This document shows positions 46,001-52,986 of a DNA stretch of 64,000 bases, one piece after another; position 1 is the first letter of the stretch, and every line of letters begins with the position of its first letter. The notes beneath the pieces were generated by a model, which was given only the letters and a program-made list of their open reading frames with translations, was not told where the DNA came from and did not search any database. The position numbers were made by a program, and so were the translations under genes. Source of the DNA: CAVPCZ01 sp963779225 (GTDB lineage: Bacteria > Bacteroidota > Ignavibacteria > UBA10030 > UBA6906); assembly GCA_963779225.1 (NCBI GenBank), contig CAVZWW010000003.1, forward strand, positions 3,596,001 to 3,660,000, read 5' to 3'.

Positions 46001-46424
46001 TTATTCCGGCTTCGTTACGCGGAGGATTAGGACTGGACGACCTGATCTCAAAACCCCAGAACCAGGTATACGCACCCTTGACCCAGATCGCGTTATTGTT
46101 CGTGCCACCGTTGTCGATGATCGCCCACTCCCCGGGATAGGAACGCACAATGATCGGGGCACTGGCCGTCCCTCTCAAGAAACACTCATACGCCCCGCGG
46201 TACACACCTCCGTGAAGCCAGAGCGTGTCGCCCGGTACAACCGCTGCAGGATGACTCAACGCCGTCCCGAGATTCCACGGACTCGATGTACTCCCATTGC
46301 CGCTCGCTGAGCCATCCGGACGTACGTGATACTGCGACGCCAACGCGGAGGCGCTCGACAACATCAAACCCAACAGGATCAAAACGAATGGGGAAACTAC
46401 AGTTGTTCGGCGGGATGGGTTCAT
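43041..46424 (-). CDS. Secreted beta-helix protein with T9SS sorting domain and doubled accessory module (paralogue B)
   Basis: About 1127 aa from the ATG at 46424 (an upstream in-frame codon at 46469 is less likely, since MNPSRRTTVVSPFVLILLGLML is the signal peptide shared with C). The beta-helix, Ig, FnIII and CBM-like domains match A and C. The Ig-FnIII-CBM-like set is then repeated in a clearly diverged second copy (for example SPLSLPAGGGSVTLSW, LLAPSEDAMNVQTSV, FVNQSGGPFPIDLQG) before the T9SS tail (NYPNPFNPSTTISFSVARSGRA, ending RKMMLVR). The internal duplication adds ~290 residues. It is driven by a TTGACA-17-TATACT promoter that has a G10 tract upstream. Confidence 0.87.
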   Translation of the reverse strand: MNPSRRTTVVSPFVLILLGLMLSSASALASQYHVRPDGSASGNGSTSSPWNLGTALSHPAAVVPGDTLWLHGGVYRGAYECFLRGTASAPIIVRSYPGEWAIIDNGGTNNNAIWVKGAYTWFWGFEIRSSSPNPPRNEAGINFVASEGTKLINLVVHDEGATAFNPYSAATNAEIYGCIAYYNGREDDPARRNGYGIYGQNNAPSKKFVMESFFFNNFGIFQAHMAGSSAARLDDMTFTGNTFFGHTLYDYKNVIALYGNFEVGSGKNQNPEWSSNFFYRTDLLLGYNGDGVENATLTNNYLFRGSVTEHPQNTYRAKSGNVVTSTGNQVFVRPSKYVDQYEPRRANIIVFNGSGASSVSVSLPAGVLNVGDRYELRDVQNFFGSPVATGTYSGGALTVAMPGSGAPIATPQSIPVNRPGSSLPAHTANEFGAFVLMAAGSGAVPTVVSGSLSVSPVSLPSGGGSVTLSWSSQNATSASIDQGIGSVATNGTRSVQVSASTVFTLTLNGTGGPVTSQASVQVAAPGLTAVTLLAPAEGATSAETSVSLSWNTVAGAGTYEVEVGTDQLFGNLTYSNTSVTTTNLQVSGLTGGMKYYWRVRAKNATVTGPYSPVWSFSTTVSKNGNLFPIDLQGLPPETDNLTLTVAKAAGMDSAYVSMWVYDADGANEGMLYVNGQDSLLLFGSIAVPARDKTVTAFTMRMSAAAWNDGANDLRFVHTSTAGFRVDSVAVSFGKGLVSTVSGSLSASPLSLPAGGGSVTLSWSSQNATSASIDQGIGSVATNGSRSVQVSASTVFTLTLNGTGGPVTSLASVQVAGAGLPAVTLLAPSEDAMNVQTSVNLSWNKVEGATEYEVQVDTDTLFGNVVYSNTTVATTNVQVSGLAGGTKYYWRVRAKNASVAGPYSLPWSFSTFVNQSGGPFPIDLQGPSPEDENLTITVAKAAGMDSAYVSMWVYDADGANEGMLYVNGQDSLLLFGSIAVPARDRTVTAFTMRMSAAAWNDGTNDLRFVHTSTAGFRVDSVAIAFGKSVAMDVKPAGTVPPVYALAQNYPNPFNPSTTISFSVARSGRATLTVFNLLGLKVATLFDGPAEPGRIYQTTFEATKLASGLYLYRLETEGKSSTRKMMLVR
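44274..46341 (-). repeat. Long direct repeat, copy B (~2.07 kb)
   Basis: Middle copy of the three. Between B and C the near-identity also continues through the signal-peptide codons to the start codon (46424/49346). Confidence 0.9.
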
Positions 46425-46510
46425 AACAAAAACTGGGTGCCCTTCTGAAAGGGAGAATGGTCCTACCAACCGATTGGCTTTATTGCATCTGAGGGCGAAT
46501 ATTGGGATAC

Positions 46511-46539
46511 AGTATACCTATTTTTGGACCATTTGTCAA
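46511..46539 (-). promoter_or_regulatory. Sigma-70-type promoter of paralogue B
   Basis: On the minus strand TTGACA (46539-46534), a 17-bp spacer and TATACT (46516-46511) form a near-consensus promoter about 87 bp before the ATG at 46424. A run of ten C (G10 on the transcribed-strand sense) lies at 46557-46566, 17 bp upstream of the -35 box. The equivalent promoter of paralogue C lacks the run. Confidence 0.75.
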
Positions 46540-46639
46540 CACTTCAGGCTCCTCTTCCCCCCCCCCACCCGCCCCTGGCCCAAAGGCTTACCAGGCGTAT
46601 GTTCGGCGAACCCGTGCTGTCAAGGGACCAGCGCTCCGA

Positions 46640-46838
46640 CCGCTACCGATCAGAACAGAGGCACCGAATTCATCACTCGTGTGCGCCGGCTGAGGACTAT
46701 CAGGACAATTGATTGGGGTAGACCGCGGGTGGGCAGGGAGGCACCGGGGAACGACCGAAAACAGGGGACATTGCGGAAACAGAAGCGGGAACTTCTACAA
46801 TCTTCACCTTACCGGAGTTAGAAGAAAAACAGGAGGAA
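46640..46838 (-). pseudogene. Relic 3' end of a beta-helix gene (D-like) plus duplicated 3' flank
   Basis: In the 369-bp gap between B's start and C's stop, 46640-46750 (ATCAGAACAGAGGCACCGAA onward) aligns to the last codons of paralogue D at ~49640-49740, with several indels, and no longer encodes an open frame. The next ~90 bp (46750-46838) match the flank below B (42930-43040), so this stretch was copied with the genes. It shows that the duplicated unit was [end of a D-like gene + promoter + T9SS gene]. Confidence 0.7.
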
Positions 46839-49346
46839 TTACCTCACGAGCATCATTTTTCTCGTGCTGGTTGCCCCTTCCGCTTCCAGTCGGTAGAGAT
46901 ACAAGCCCGACGCCAGTTTCGAGGCCTCAAAGGTTATCTGGTACATTCTCCCCGGCTCGGCATAACTGTCAAACAGTGTTGCCACTTGCTGTCCAAGCAA
47001 GTTAAAGACCGCCAGGGTCGCCTTTCCACTCTTTGCGACGGAGAAGGCAATCATCGTTGACGGATTAAAGGGGTTCGGGTAGTTCTGAGCGAGTGCATAG
47101 ACCGGAGGGACCACACCCATCGGCTCCACGTCCATCGCCACACTCTTCCCGAAGGCAATCGCCATTGAATCGACCCTGAAACCTGAGGTCAATTCATGCC
47201 TGAACCTCAGCCTATTCGTGCCGTCATTCCAGGCAGCTGCGGACATCCTCATCGTGAACGCCGTCACCGTCTTGTCGCGTGCAGGAACGGCAATCGAACC
47301 GAACAACAGGAGTGAGTCCTGTCCATTGACGTACAACATTCCCTCATTCGCGCCATCGGCATCGTACACCCACATGCTCACATACGCCGAATCCATCCCT
47401 GCCGCTTTGGCCACAGTGAGCGTCAGGTTGTCTGTTTCAGGCGGCAACCCCTGAAGGTCGATCGGAAAGAGATTCCCATTCTTACTCACAGTCGTGGAGA
47501 AGCTCCACGCCTGTGAATACGGTCCCGTGACGGTCGCATTCTTTGCCCTCACGCGCCAGTAGTATTTCATGCCGCCCGTGAGGCCCGACACCTGCAGATT
47601 CGTCGTGGTGACTGACGTGTTGCTGTAGGTGAGATTCCCAAAGAGCTGGTCGGTGCCCACCTGCACTTCATACGTGCCGGCGCCTGCGACCGTATTCCAA
47701 CTCAAGCTCACACTCGTCTCCGCACTCGTCGCCCCTTCGGCCGGCGCCAGAAGTGTCACGGCCGTCAACCCCGGAGCGGCAACCTGCACCGATGCCTGCG
47801 ATATCACAGGACCACCCGTGCCGTTCAACGTAAGCGTAAACACTGTCGAGGCGCTCACCTGCACGCTCCGCGTACCGTTTGTGGCAACGCTCCCGATTCC
47901 CTGATCGATGCTCGCGGACGTCGCGTTCTGCGACGACCAGCTCAGCGTGACACTCCCCCCTCCGGAGGGAAGGTTTACCGGGCTGACACTCAACGATCCG
48001 CTCACCACCGTCGGAACAGCACCCGAACCGGCAGCCATCAACACAAACGCCCCGAACTCATTGGCCGTGTGCGCCGGCAGTGAACTCCCGGGGCGGTTCA
48101 CCGGGATCGACTGCGGCGTGGCTATCGGAGCACCGGAACCCGGCATCGCAACCGTGAGAGCCCCGCCACTATAGGTCCCGGTGGCAACCGGCGATCCAAA
48201 GAAATTCTGCACGTCTCTGAGCTCATACCGGTCTCCTACATTCAGCACACCGGCAGGCAGGGACACACTCACCGAGGAAGCGCCGCTTCCATTGAAGACG
48301 ATAATGTTCGCCCGGCGGGGCTCGTACTGGTCAACATATTTGCTCGGACGCACGAACACCTGGTTGCCCGTACTCGTCACCACATTCCCGCTCTTTGCCC
48401 GGTACGTGTTCTGAGGATGCTCCGTGACCGACCCGCGAAAGAGATAATTGTTCGTCAGCGTTGCGTTCTCCACCCCGTCACCGTTATACCCGAGCAGGAG
48501 ATCCGTCCGATAGAAGAAATTCGACGACCACTCGGGATTCTGGTTCTTCCCCGATCCTACCTCAAAATTCCCGTACAGCGCAATCACGTTCTTGTAATCA
48601 TACAGCGTATGGCCGAAAAACGTGTTCCCCGTGAACGTCATATCATCTAATCTGGCTGCCGATGAACCGGCCATGTGCGCCTGGAAAATACCGAAATTGT
48701 TGAAGAAGAAACTCTCCATCACAAACTTCTTGCTCGGCGCGTTGTTCTGACCATAGATCCCGTACCCGTTGCGGCGCGCAGGGTCGTCTTCCCGTCCGTT
48801 GTAATACGCAATGCAGCCATAGATCTCTGCATTCGTGGCAGCCGAGTAGGGATTGAATGCCGTCGCACCTTCATCGTGCACCACCAGGTTGATCAGCTTT
48901 GTCCCTTCGCTTGCTACGAAGTTTATTCCGGCTTCGTTACGCGGAGGATTAGGACTGGACGACCTGATCTCAAAACCCCAGAACCAGGTATACGCACCCT
49001 TGACCCAGATCGCGTTATTGTTCGTGCCACCGTTGTCGATGATCGCCCACTCCCCGGGATAGGAACGCACAATGATCGGGGCACTGGCCGTCCCTCTCAA
49101 GAAACACTCATACGCCCCGCGGTACACACCTCCGTGAAGCCAGAGCGTGTCGCCCGGTACAACCGCTGCAGGATGACTCAACGCCGTCCCGAGATTCCAC
49201 GGACTCGATGTACTCCCATTGCCGCTCGCTGAGCCATCCGGACGTACGTGATACTGCGACGCCAACGCGGAGGCGCTCGACAACATCAAACCCAACAGGA
49301 TCAAAACGAATGGGGAAACTACAGTTGTTCGGCGGGATGGGTTCAT
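46839..49346 (-). CDS. Secreted beta-helix protein with T9SS sorting domain (paralogue C)
   Basis: An 835-aa protein with the same signal peptide as B (MNPSRRTTVVSPFVLILLGLML...SALAS) and the same layout as A: beta-helix (~30-430), Ig-like, FnIII, CBM-like and T9SS tail. Differences from A and B gather near the C-terminus (NRLRFRHELTSGFRVDSMAIAFG, and GQQVATLFDSYAEPGRMYQ, ending STRKMMLVR). The beta-helix portion is effectively identical to that of A and B. The gene has its own promoter at 49536-49564 and a ~190-nt leader. A polysaccharide-binding or -processing role is inferred from fold and location. Confidence 0.87.
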   Translation of the reverse strand: MNPSRRTTVVSPFVLILLGLMLSSASALASQYHVRPDGSASGNGSTSSPWNLGTALSHPAAVVPGDTLWLHGGVYRGAYECFLRGTASAPIIVRSYPGEWAIIDNGGTNNNAIWVKGAYTWFWGFEIRSSSPNPPRNEAGINFVASEGTKLINLVVHDEGATAFNPYSAATNAEIYGCIAYYNGREDDPARRNGYGIYGQNNAPSKKFVMESFFFNNFGIFQAHMAGSSAARLDDMTFTGNTFFGHTLYDYKNVIALYGNFEVGSGKNQNPEWSSNFFYRTDLLLGYNGDGVENATLTNNYLFRGSVTEHPQNTYRAKSGNVVTSTGNQVFVRPSKYVDQYEPRRANIIVFNGSGASSVSVSLPAGVLNVGDRYELRDVQNFFGSPVATGTYSGGALTVAMPGSGAPIATPQSIPVNRPGSSLPAHTANEFGAFVLMAAGSGAVPTVVSGSLSVSPVNLPSGGGSVTLSWSSQNATSASIDQGIGSVATNGTRSVQVSASTVFTLTLNGTGGPVISQASVQVAAPGLTAVTLLAPAEGATSAETSVSLSWNTVAGAGTYEVQVGTDQLFGNLTYSNTSVTTTNLQVSGLTGGMKYYWRVRAKNATVTGPYSQAWSFSTTVSKNGNLFPIDLQGLPPETDNLTLTVAKAAGMDSAYVSMWVYDADGANEGMLYVNGQDSLLLFGSIAVPARDKTVTAFTMRMSAAAWNDGTNRLRFRHELTSGFRVDSMAIAFGKSVAMDVEPMGVVPPVYALAQNYPNPFNPSTMIAFSVAKSGKATLAVFNLLGQQVATLFDSYAEPGRMYQITFEASKLASGLYLYRLEAEGATSTRKMMLVR
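47217..49263 (-). repeat. Long direct repeat, copy C (~2.05 kb)
   Basis: Third copy of the near-identical segment. Its low-coordinate boundary is slightly shorter than in A and B because 47160-47216 has diverged. Confidence 0.88.
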
Positions 49347-49535
49347 GATAAATCGGCGCGCCTTTCTGAAAAGTAGATCAAGAGAACCACCTCACTGGAA
49401 CAGCCTCCGCACGTCTCTTTCTTCAAAAAGGATCCTATTTATCACCTACTTGCAGTAGCTCATTCCCTAATGAAAGGAACTGCTCCTGCTAACCCATTGG
49501 CTTTATTGGTTCTGAGGTTGGGTTTAAGTGGCCAT

Positions 49536-49564
49536 ATGATACATATTTTGGGACTGTTTGTCAA
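49536..49564 (-). promoter_or_regulatory. Sigma-70-type promoter of paralogue C
   Basis: TTGACA (49564-49559), a 17-bp spacer and TATCAT (49541-49536) on the minus strand lie between the stop of D (49614) and the start of C (49346). The surrounding ~100 bp align with the promoter region of B, which shows the promoter was duplicated with the gene. The rest of the 267-bp gap holds no ORF I would call. Confidence 0.68.
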
Positions 49565-49613
49565 CACCTCACACTTTTTCTTATCCAGGCCGGAAGGCTC
49601 ACCGGATTTGGAT

Positions 49614-50930
49614 TCAACGAGGCGGCACAACGCTCGAATGAGTACAGATCAGAACAAAGGCACCGAACTCATTGCTCGTGTGTTCCGGCCGGGAACTCCC
49701 GGGACGATTGACTGGTATAGACAGCGGCACGGCAATAGAATCACTGGATCCCGGAATTCTGATGGCGATAGCTCCGCCACGATATGTTCCCGTCACAACC
49801 GGGGGTCCAAAGAAATTCTGCACGTCTTTGAGTTCATACCGGTCTCCTACGCTGAGAACACCGGCGGGCAGGTGTACACTCACCGAAGAAGCGCCGCTTC
49901 CATTAAAAACAATAATGTTCGCCCGGCGCGGTTCGTATTGATCGGCGTATTTGTTCGGACGCACGAACACCTGGTTGCCTGTACTCGTCACAACATTTCC
50001 GCTCTTTTCACGGTAGGTGTTTGCAGGATGCTCGGTAATTCCCCCTCGAAAGAAATAGTTGTTGGTCAGAGTCGCATTCTCCACTCCATCACCGTTATAA
50101 CCGAGCCAGAGATCCGCCCGATAGAAGAAATTCGATGACCATTCGGGATTCTGGTTCTTTCCGGATCCTACTTCAAAGTTCCCATACAGGGCGATCACAT
50201 TCTTCTGATCATAGAGCGTATGTCCAAAAATCGTATTCCCTGTAAACGTCATATCATCTAATCGAGCAGCCGATGAACCGGCCATGTGGACTGGAAATAT
50301 CCCGAACATATTGAAGAAGAAGTTCTCCATGATGAACTTCTTGCTCGGCGCGTTGTTCTGCCCGTAAATCCCGTATCCGTTGCGGCGCGCAGGGTCGTCT
50401 TCCCGTCCGTTGTAGTACACAATGCAGCCATAGATTTCTGCATTTGTGGCTGCCGAGTATGGATTGATCGCCGTCGCACCTTCATCGTGAATCACCAGAT
50501 TGATCAGTTTCGTCCCTGCGCTTGAGACAAAGTTGATCCCGCTCTCGTCGCGGGTCGGATTGGGATTGGAAGAAGTGACTTCGAATCCCCAGAACCACGT
50601 GTGGGCACCCTTGACCCAGAGAGCGTTATTCTTGGTTCTGCCGTTGTCTATGATCGCCCACTCCCCCGGATAGGAACGGACAATAATCGGAGCGGTCGCC
50701 GTACCTCTCAAGAAACACTCATAGGCCCCGCGGTAAACACCACCGTGAAGCCAGATCGTGTCACCAGGCTGAACCGGAGCAGGCTGTCTGAACGCCGTCC
50801 GGAGATCCCAGGGATGTGATTTCGTCCCCTTGCCGGCGGCCACCCCATTTGGCGCGACATGAAACCGTCCGCCGCTCACCGCAGCGGCAGAGACTATGAT
50901 GCACAGCAAAACTATGAGCCCGGTCCGCAC
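49614..50930 (-). CDS. Beta-helix protein without T9SS tail (paralogue D)
   Basis: A 438-aa protein with signal peptide MRTGLIVLLCIIVSAAAVSGG and only the beta-helix domain (FHVAPNGVAAGKGTKSHPWDL to HTSNEFGAFVLI). The Ig, FnIII, CBM-like and sorting parts found in A-C are missing. It is clearly more diverged in DNA than A-C are from each other, so it is the older branch. The GTG start shares bases with the stop of the SGNH lipoprotein gene (TAGTG), which indicates translational coupling. Without a sorting tail it should stay in the periplasm. Comparison with AlgG-type periplasmic beta-helix epimerases is suggestive only; no catalytic motif was confirmed. Confidence 0.83.
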   Translation of the reverse strand: MRTGLIVLLCIIVSAAAVSGGRFHVAPNGVAAGKGTKSHPWDLRTAFRQPAPVQPGDTIWLHGGVYRGAYECFLRGTATAPIIVRSYPGEWAIIDNGRTKNNALWVKGAHTWFWGFEVTSSNPNPTRDESGINFVSSAGTKLINLVIHDEGATAINPYSAATNAEIYGCIVYYNGREDDPARRNGYGIYGQNNAPSKKFIMENFFFNMFGIFPVHMAGSSAARLDDMTFTGNTIFGHTLYDQKNVIALYGNFEVGSGKNQNPEWSSNFFYRADLWLGYNGDGVENATLTNNYFFRGGITEHPANTYREKSGNVVTSTGNQVFVRPNKYADQYEPRRANIIVFNGSGASSVSVHLPAGVLSVGDRYELKDVQNFFGPPVVTGTYRGGAIAIRIPGSSDSIAVPLSIPVNRPGSSRPEHTSNEFGAFVLICTHSSVVPPR

Positions 50931-51853
50931 TATGGAGTTCCCTGCTTGATAGTGACCGCCAGCATGCGCAGCAGCTCCCTTGCCGCGACGGTACGCCCCA
51001 ACTCATTAAGATGACCCCCGTCCCGCGTATAGTCGCTCACGAGGCTGAACACCTGGCTACCATCCGATTCAAAGCTGCATCTGCTCCCGTCCGGATACGT
51101 GGATTCAATTCTTGCCAGATCGAAGATTGGCTCTTCCTTGAAGTATTCCACCAATTGTGCATTGAAGGCCGCCCTTTTAATGCCTGCAATCTCCCAAACG
51201 TCTACCCGTCCGAGCACGCGTTTGGCCAGCCTCTTCCATGCACTTGTCCGTTCCGTCAGCGGAACAGTTACATGCACTAATGTTACGTCGGGACATTTAC
51301 GCTTCAGGGTGTCAATTGTTGCGACGTAGTATCTGAACATTTCGTCCACATCAGTCCGGTCTTTGATATCGACATAGCAGAATTTCAGCAGTGCGATATC
51401 GAGGGAATCGGCGTTCAGCTTTTCCACCACTTCACCGAAAGCGTCACACTTTGAATTTGGGTCCGAATTCCTTCCGACGAGTGCATCGGCAAAGAAACTG
51501 CCCGAAGGGAGCGGTCCGCTGCCCATCGGGACCAGATTGAGGCGCGAGCCAGTTGTCGCCTGATGGAGATCCTTCACTCCCTGCATTATGTCTACACCGA
51601 CCGATTGATGTCCGAAGAAAATCTTCTTTCCCGCCACAATTTCAAGGTCGGTTTTCAGTTTCTCGTCGCTCATCAGCAAATCCATGTCTGTTTTCCGTTC
51701 TGAGCATGACGCAACTATCAGCGAAACGAGCAGCACGATGCACCCCGCACGCAACACTTTCCGCACGGGAATACTCAAGGGAAATCGGTTTTTGAGTTGT
51801 TTTTCCCCGCCCGAGGCGTTATCTTTGTCGCAGCCGTCATGCCATAGACTCAA
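50930..51853 (-). CDS. SGNH/GDSL-like lipoprotein
   Basis: A 307-codon ORF with a TTG start preceded by GAGGAG 8 bp away (a shorter form from a GTG at 51766 is possible). VRKVLRAGCIVLLVSLIVASC ends in a lipobox Cys, so it is probably a membrane-anchored lipoprotein. GKKIFFGHQSVGVDIMQG resembles the block I Ser region of an SGNH variant (GHSSVG-like). YTRDGGHLNELGRTVAARELL gives the C-terminal D-x-x-H pair. Members act as carbohydrate esterases or O-acetyltransferases. The TAGTG coupling to beta-helix protein D makes a two-gene unit that recalls, without proof, the AlgX/AlgJ plus AlgG pairing in alginate systems. Confidence 0.72.
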   Translation of the reverse strand: MSLWHDGCDKDNASGGEKQLKNRFPLSIPVRKVLRAGCIVLLVSLIVASCSERKTDMDLLMSDEKLKTDLEIVAGKKIFFGHQSVGVDIMQGVKDLHQATTGSRLNLVPMGSGPLPSGSFFADALVGRNSDPNSKCDAFGEVVEKLNADSLDIALLKFCYVDIKDRTDVDEMFRYYVATIDTLKRKCPDVTLVHVTVPLTERTSAWKRLAKRVLGRVDVWEIAGIKRAAFNAQLVEYFKEEPIFDLARIESTYPDGSRCSFESDGSQVFSLVSDYTRDGGHLNELGRTVAARELLRMLAVTIKQGTP

Positions 51854-51867
51854 AGGAGCAACTCCTC

Positions 51868-52437
51868 ATGGTCAAGCAGGATTTCTTGAGAGTGTACAAC
51901 ATGTCGCATGGCAGTTTTATGCGGAAGATGCTCACCTGCTATCGGACTCCCGGCCTTCATGGCGTGGTTGTCTATCGATTCGGAAGTTGGCTGTTGCGGC
52001 AGGGGCTTTTGGCAAAGATCTTCCTGAAGCCGGTATATCTGTTTCTGAACCACAGGATGATGACAAAGTGGGGCATCCAGATTGATAATGAATCACAAAT
52101 TGGTGAGGGTTTCTTGATTTTTCATTACGGAGGTATCTTCGTTGGAGAAGACACGGTAATCGGCAAAAACGTGAGCATCTCTCACAACGTCACTATCGGT
52201 CGGTCCGGCGAAGGCAAACGGCGCGGTGCGCCGGTAATTGGCAACAACGTATACATTGCACCCGGAGCGAATGTGTCCGGGAAGATCAGAGTAGGTGACA
52301 ATGTCAGAATTGGCGCAAATGCCGTTGTCAACAAGGACATTTCCGACAATTCCCTGGTTCAGGTTCCCCAAATGCAGATCGTCGCATTCCCATCGACATA
52401 TAGCCAGAAAGACGCCACACCTGGTACAGCCGAATAG
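51868..52437 (+). CDS. Serine acetyltransferase-like left-handed beta-helix transferase (CysE/WcaB type)
   Basis: A 189-aa protein and the only plus-strand gene in the window. It has an N-terminal helical part ending LNHRMMTKWGIQIDNESQIG. Hexapeptide repeats follow: GGIFVGEDTVIGKNVSISHNVTIG, RGAPVIGNNVYIAPGANVSGKIRVGDNVRIGANAVVNKDI. The H of SHNVTIG is the usual catalytic residue. In polysaccharide loci such CysE-like enzymes O-acetylate sugars on the cytoplasmic side. An AAGGAG site stands 9 bp before the ATG. Its start is only 14 bp from that of the SGNH gene on the other strand, so the promoters of the two overlap the opposite gene. Confidence 0.85.
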   Translation: MVKQDFLRVYNMSHGSFMRKMLTCYRTPGLHGVVVYRFGSWLLRQGLLAKIFLKPVYLFLNHRMMTKWGIQIDNESQIGEGFLIFHYGGIFVGEDTVIGKNVSISHNVTIGRSGEGKRRGAPVIGNNVYIAPGANVSGKIRVGDNVRIGANAVVNKDISDNSLVQVPQMQIVAFPSTYSQKDATPGTAE

Positions 52438-52455
52438 CCCGCCCTCCCGGGTGTT

Positions 52456-52986
52456 CTATCGTTGCCGGTCGGCGACTGTGATCCACGTAGTGACAAGAAT
52501 GCCTACGGTCATGACCCAGCTAAGTACTCTATCAACATTGATACCGGATACCCTGCCGACATATATGAAATCCCCATGCTGCAAAGCCAGGTAATTGCGT
52601 GAGATATTTTGAAAATCGTTGAGATTCAGTTTCAGATCCCTTCGCTCGCCCATATCTCCCACTCCAGACGCACGATTAATGTGCACATCAGCAAGATCCG
52701 CCGCCTCTGTCCATCCACCGGCCAGGGCAAGGAGGTTCATCAGGTCAACTGACCGGGATATTTCGTAGCGGCCTGGCTGCCGCACCTCCCCTATGAGGCT
52801 CACCGTAATGGTCAGCTCGCTCGGGTCGGCATATCGGAAATTCGCAACGCTTCCCTCTTGCAGCTGCTCCGCTCCTTGATTACTTTGTGCAGATGTAACC
52901 GATGCAGAACAGGGCAGGAGGAGTGCGATAACAATGCCAGTGATCCTGTTATTTAGACCTTTGGGTTGCTGCATCTTTTCCATCCC
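52456..52986 (-). CDS. Short SLBB-domain exported protein
   Basis: A 176-aa protein whose ATG at 52986 has a good GGAAGGAGAGGG site and overlaps the kinase gene by 38 bp. A signal peptide (NNRITGIVIALLLPCSASVTSAQ) is followed by one SLBB domain: ITVSLIGEVRQPGRYEISRSVDLMNLLALAGGWTEAADLADVHINR. A C-terminal hydrophobic helix (WVMTVGILVTTWITV) follows. Wza proteins are ~360-380 aa with an N-terminal Poly_export domain and two or more SLBB domains; here the Poly_export part is absent. It may be a periplasmic adaptor to a separate Wza elsewhere. Its 3' end converges on the plus-strand acetyltransferase with 18 bp between stops. Confidence 0.75.
   Translation of the reverse strand, partial: GMEKMQQPKGLNNRITGIVIALLLPCSASVTSAQSNQGAEQLQEGSVANFRYADPSELTITVSLIGEVRQPGRYEISRSVDLMNLLALAGGWTEAADLADVHINRASGVGDMGERRDLKLNLNDFQNISRNYLALQHGDFIYVGRVSGINVDRVLSWVMTVGILVTTWITVADRQR

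Noticed and set aside
41899..49232. Sets of identical plus-strand ORFs (77, 88, 91 and 185 codons) repeated three times
   Set aside because: They are antisense shadows of paralogues A, B and C; their repetition only reflects the long direct repeats.
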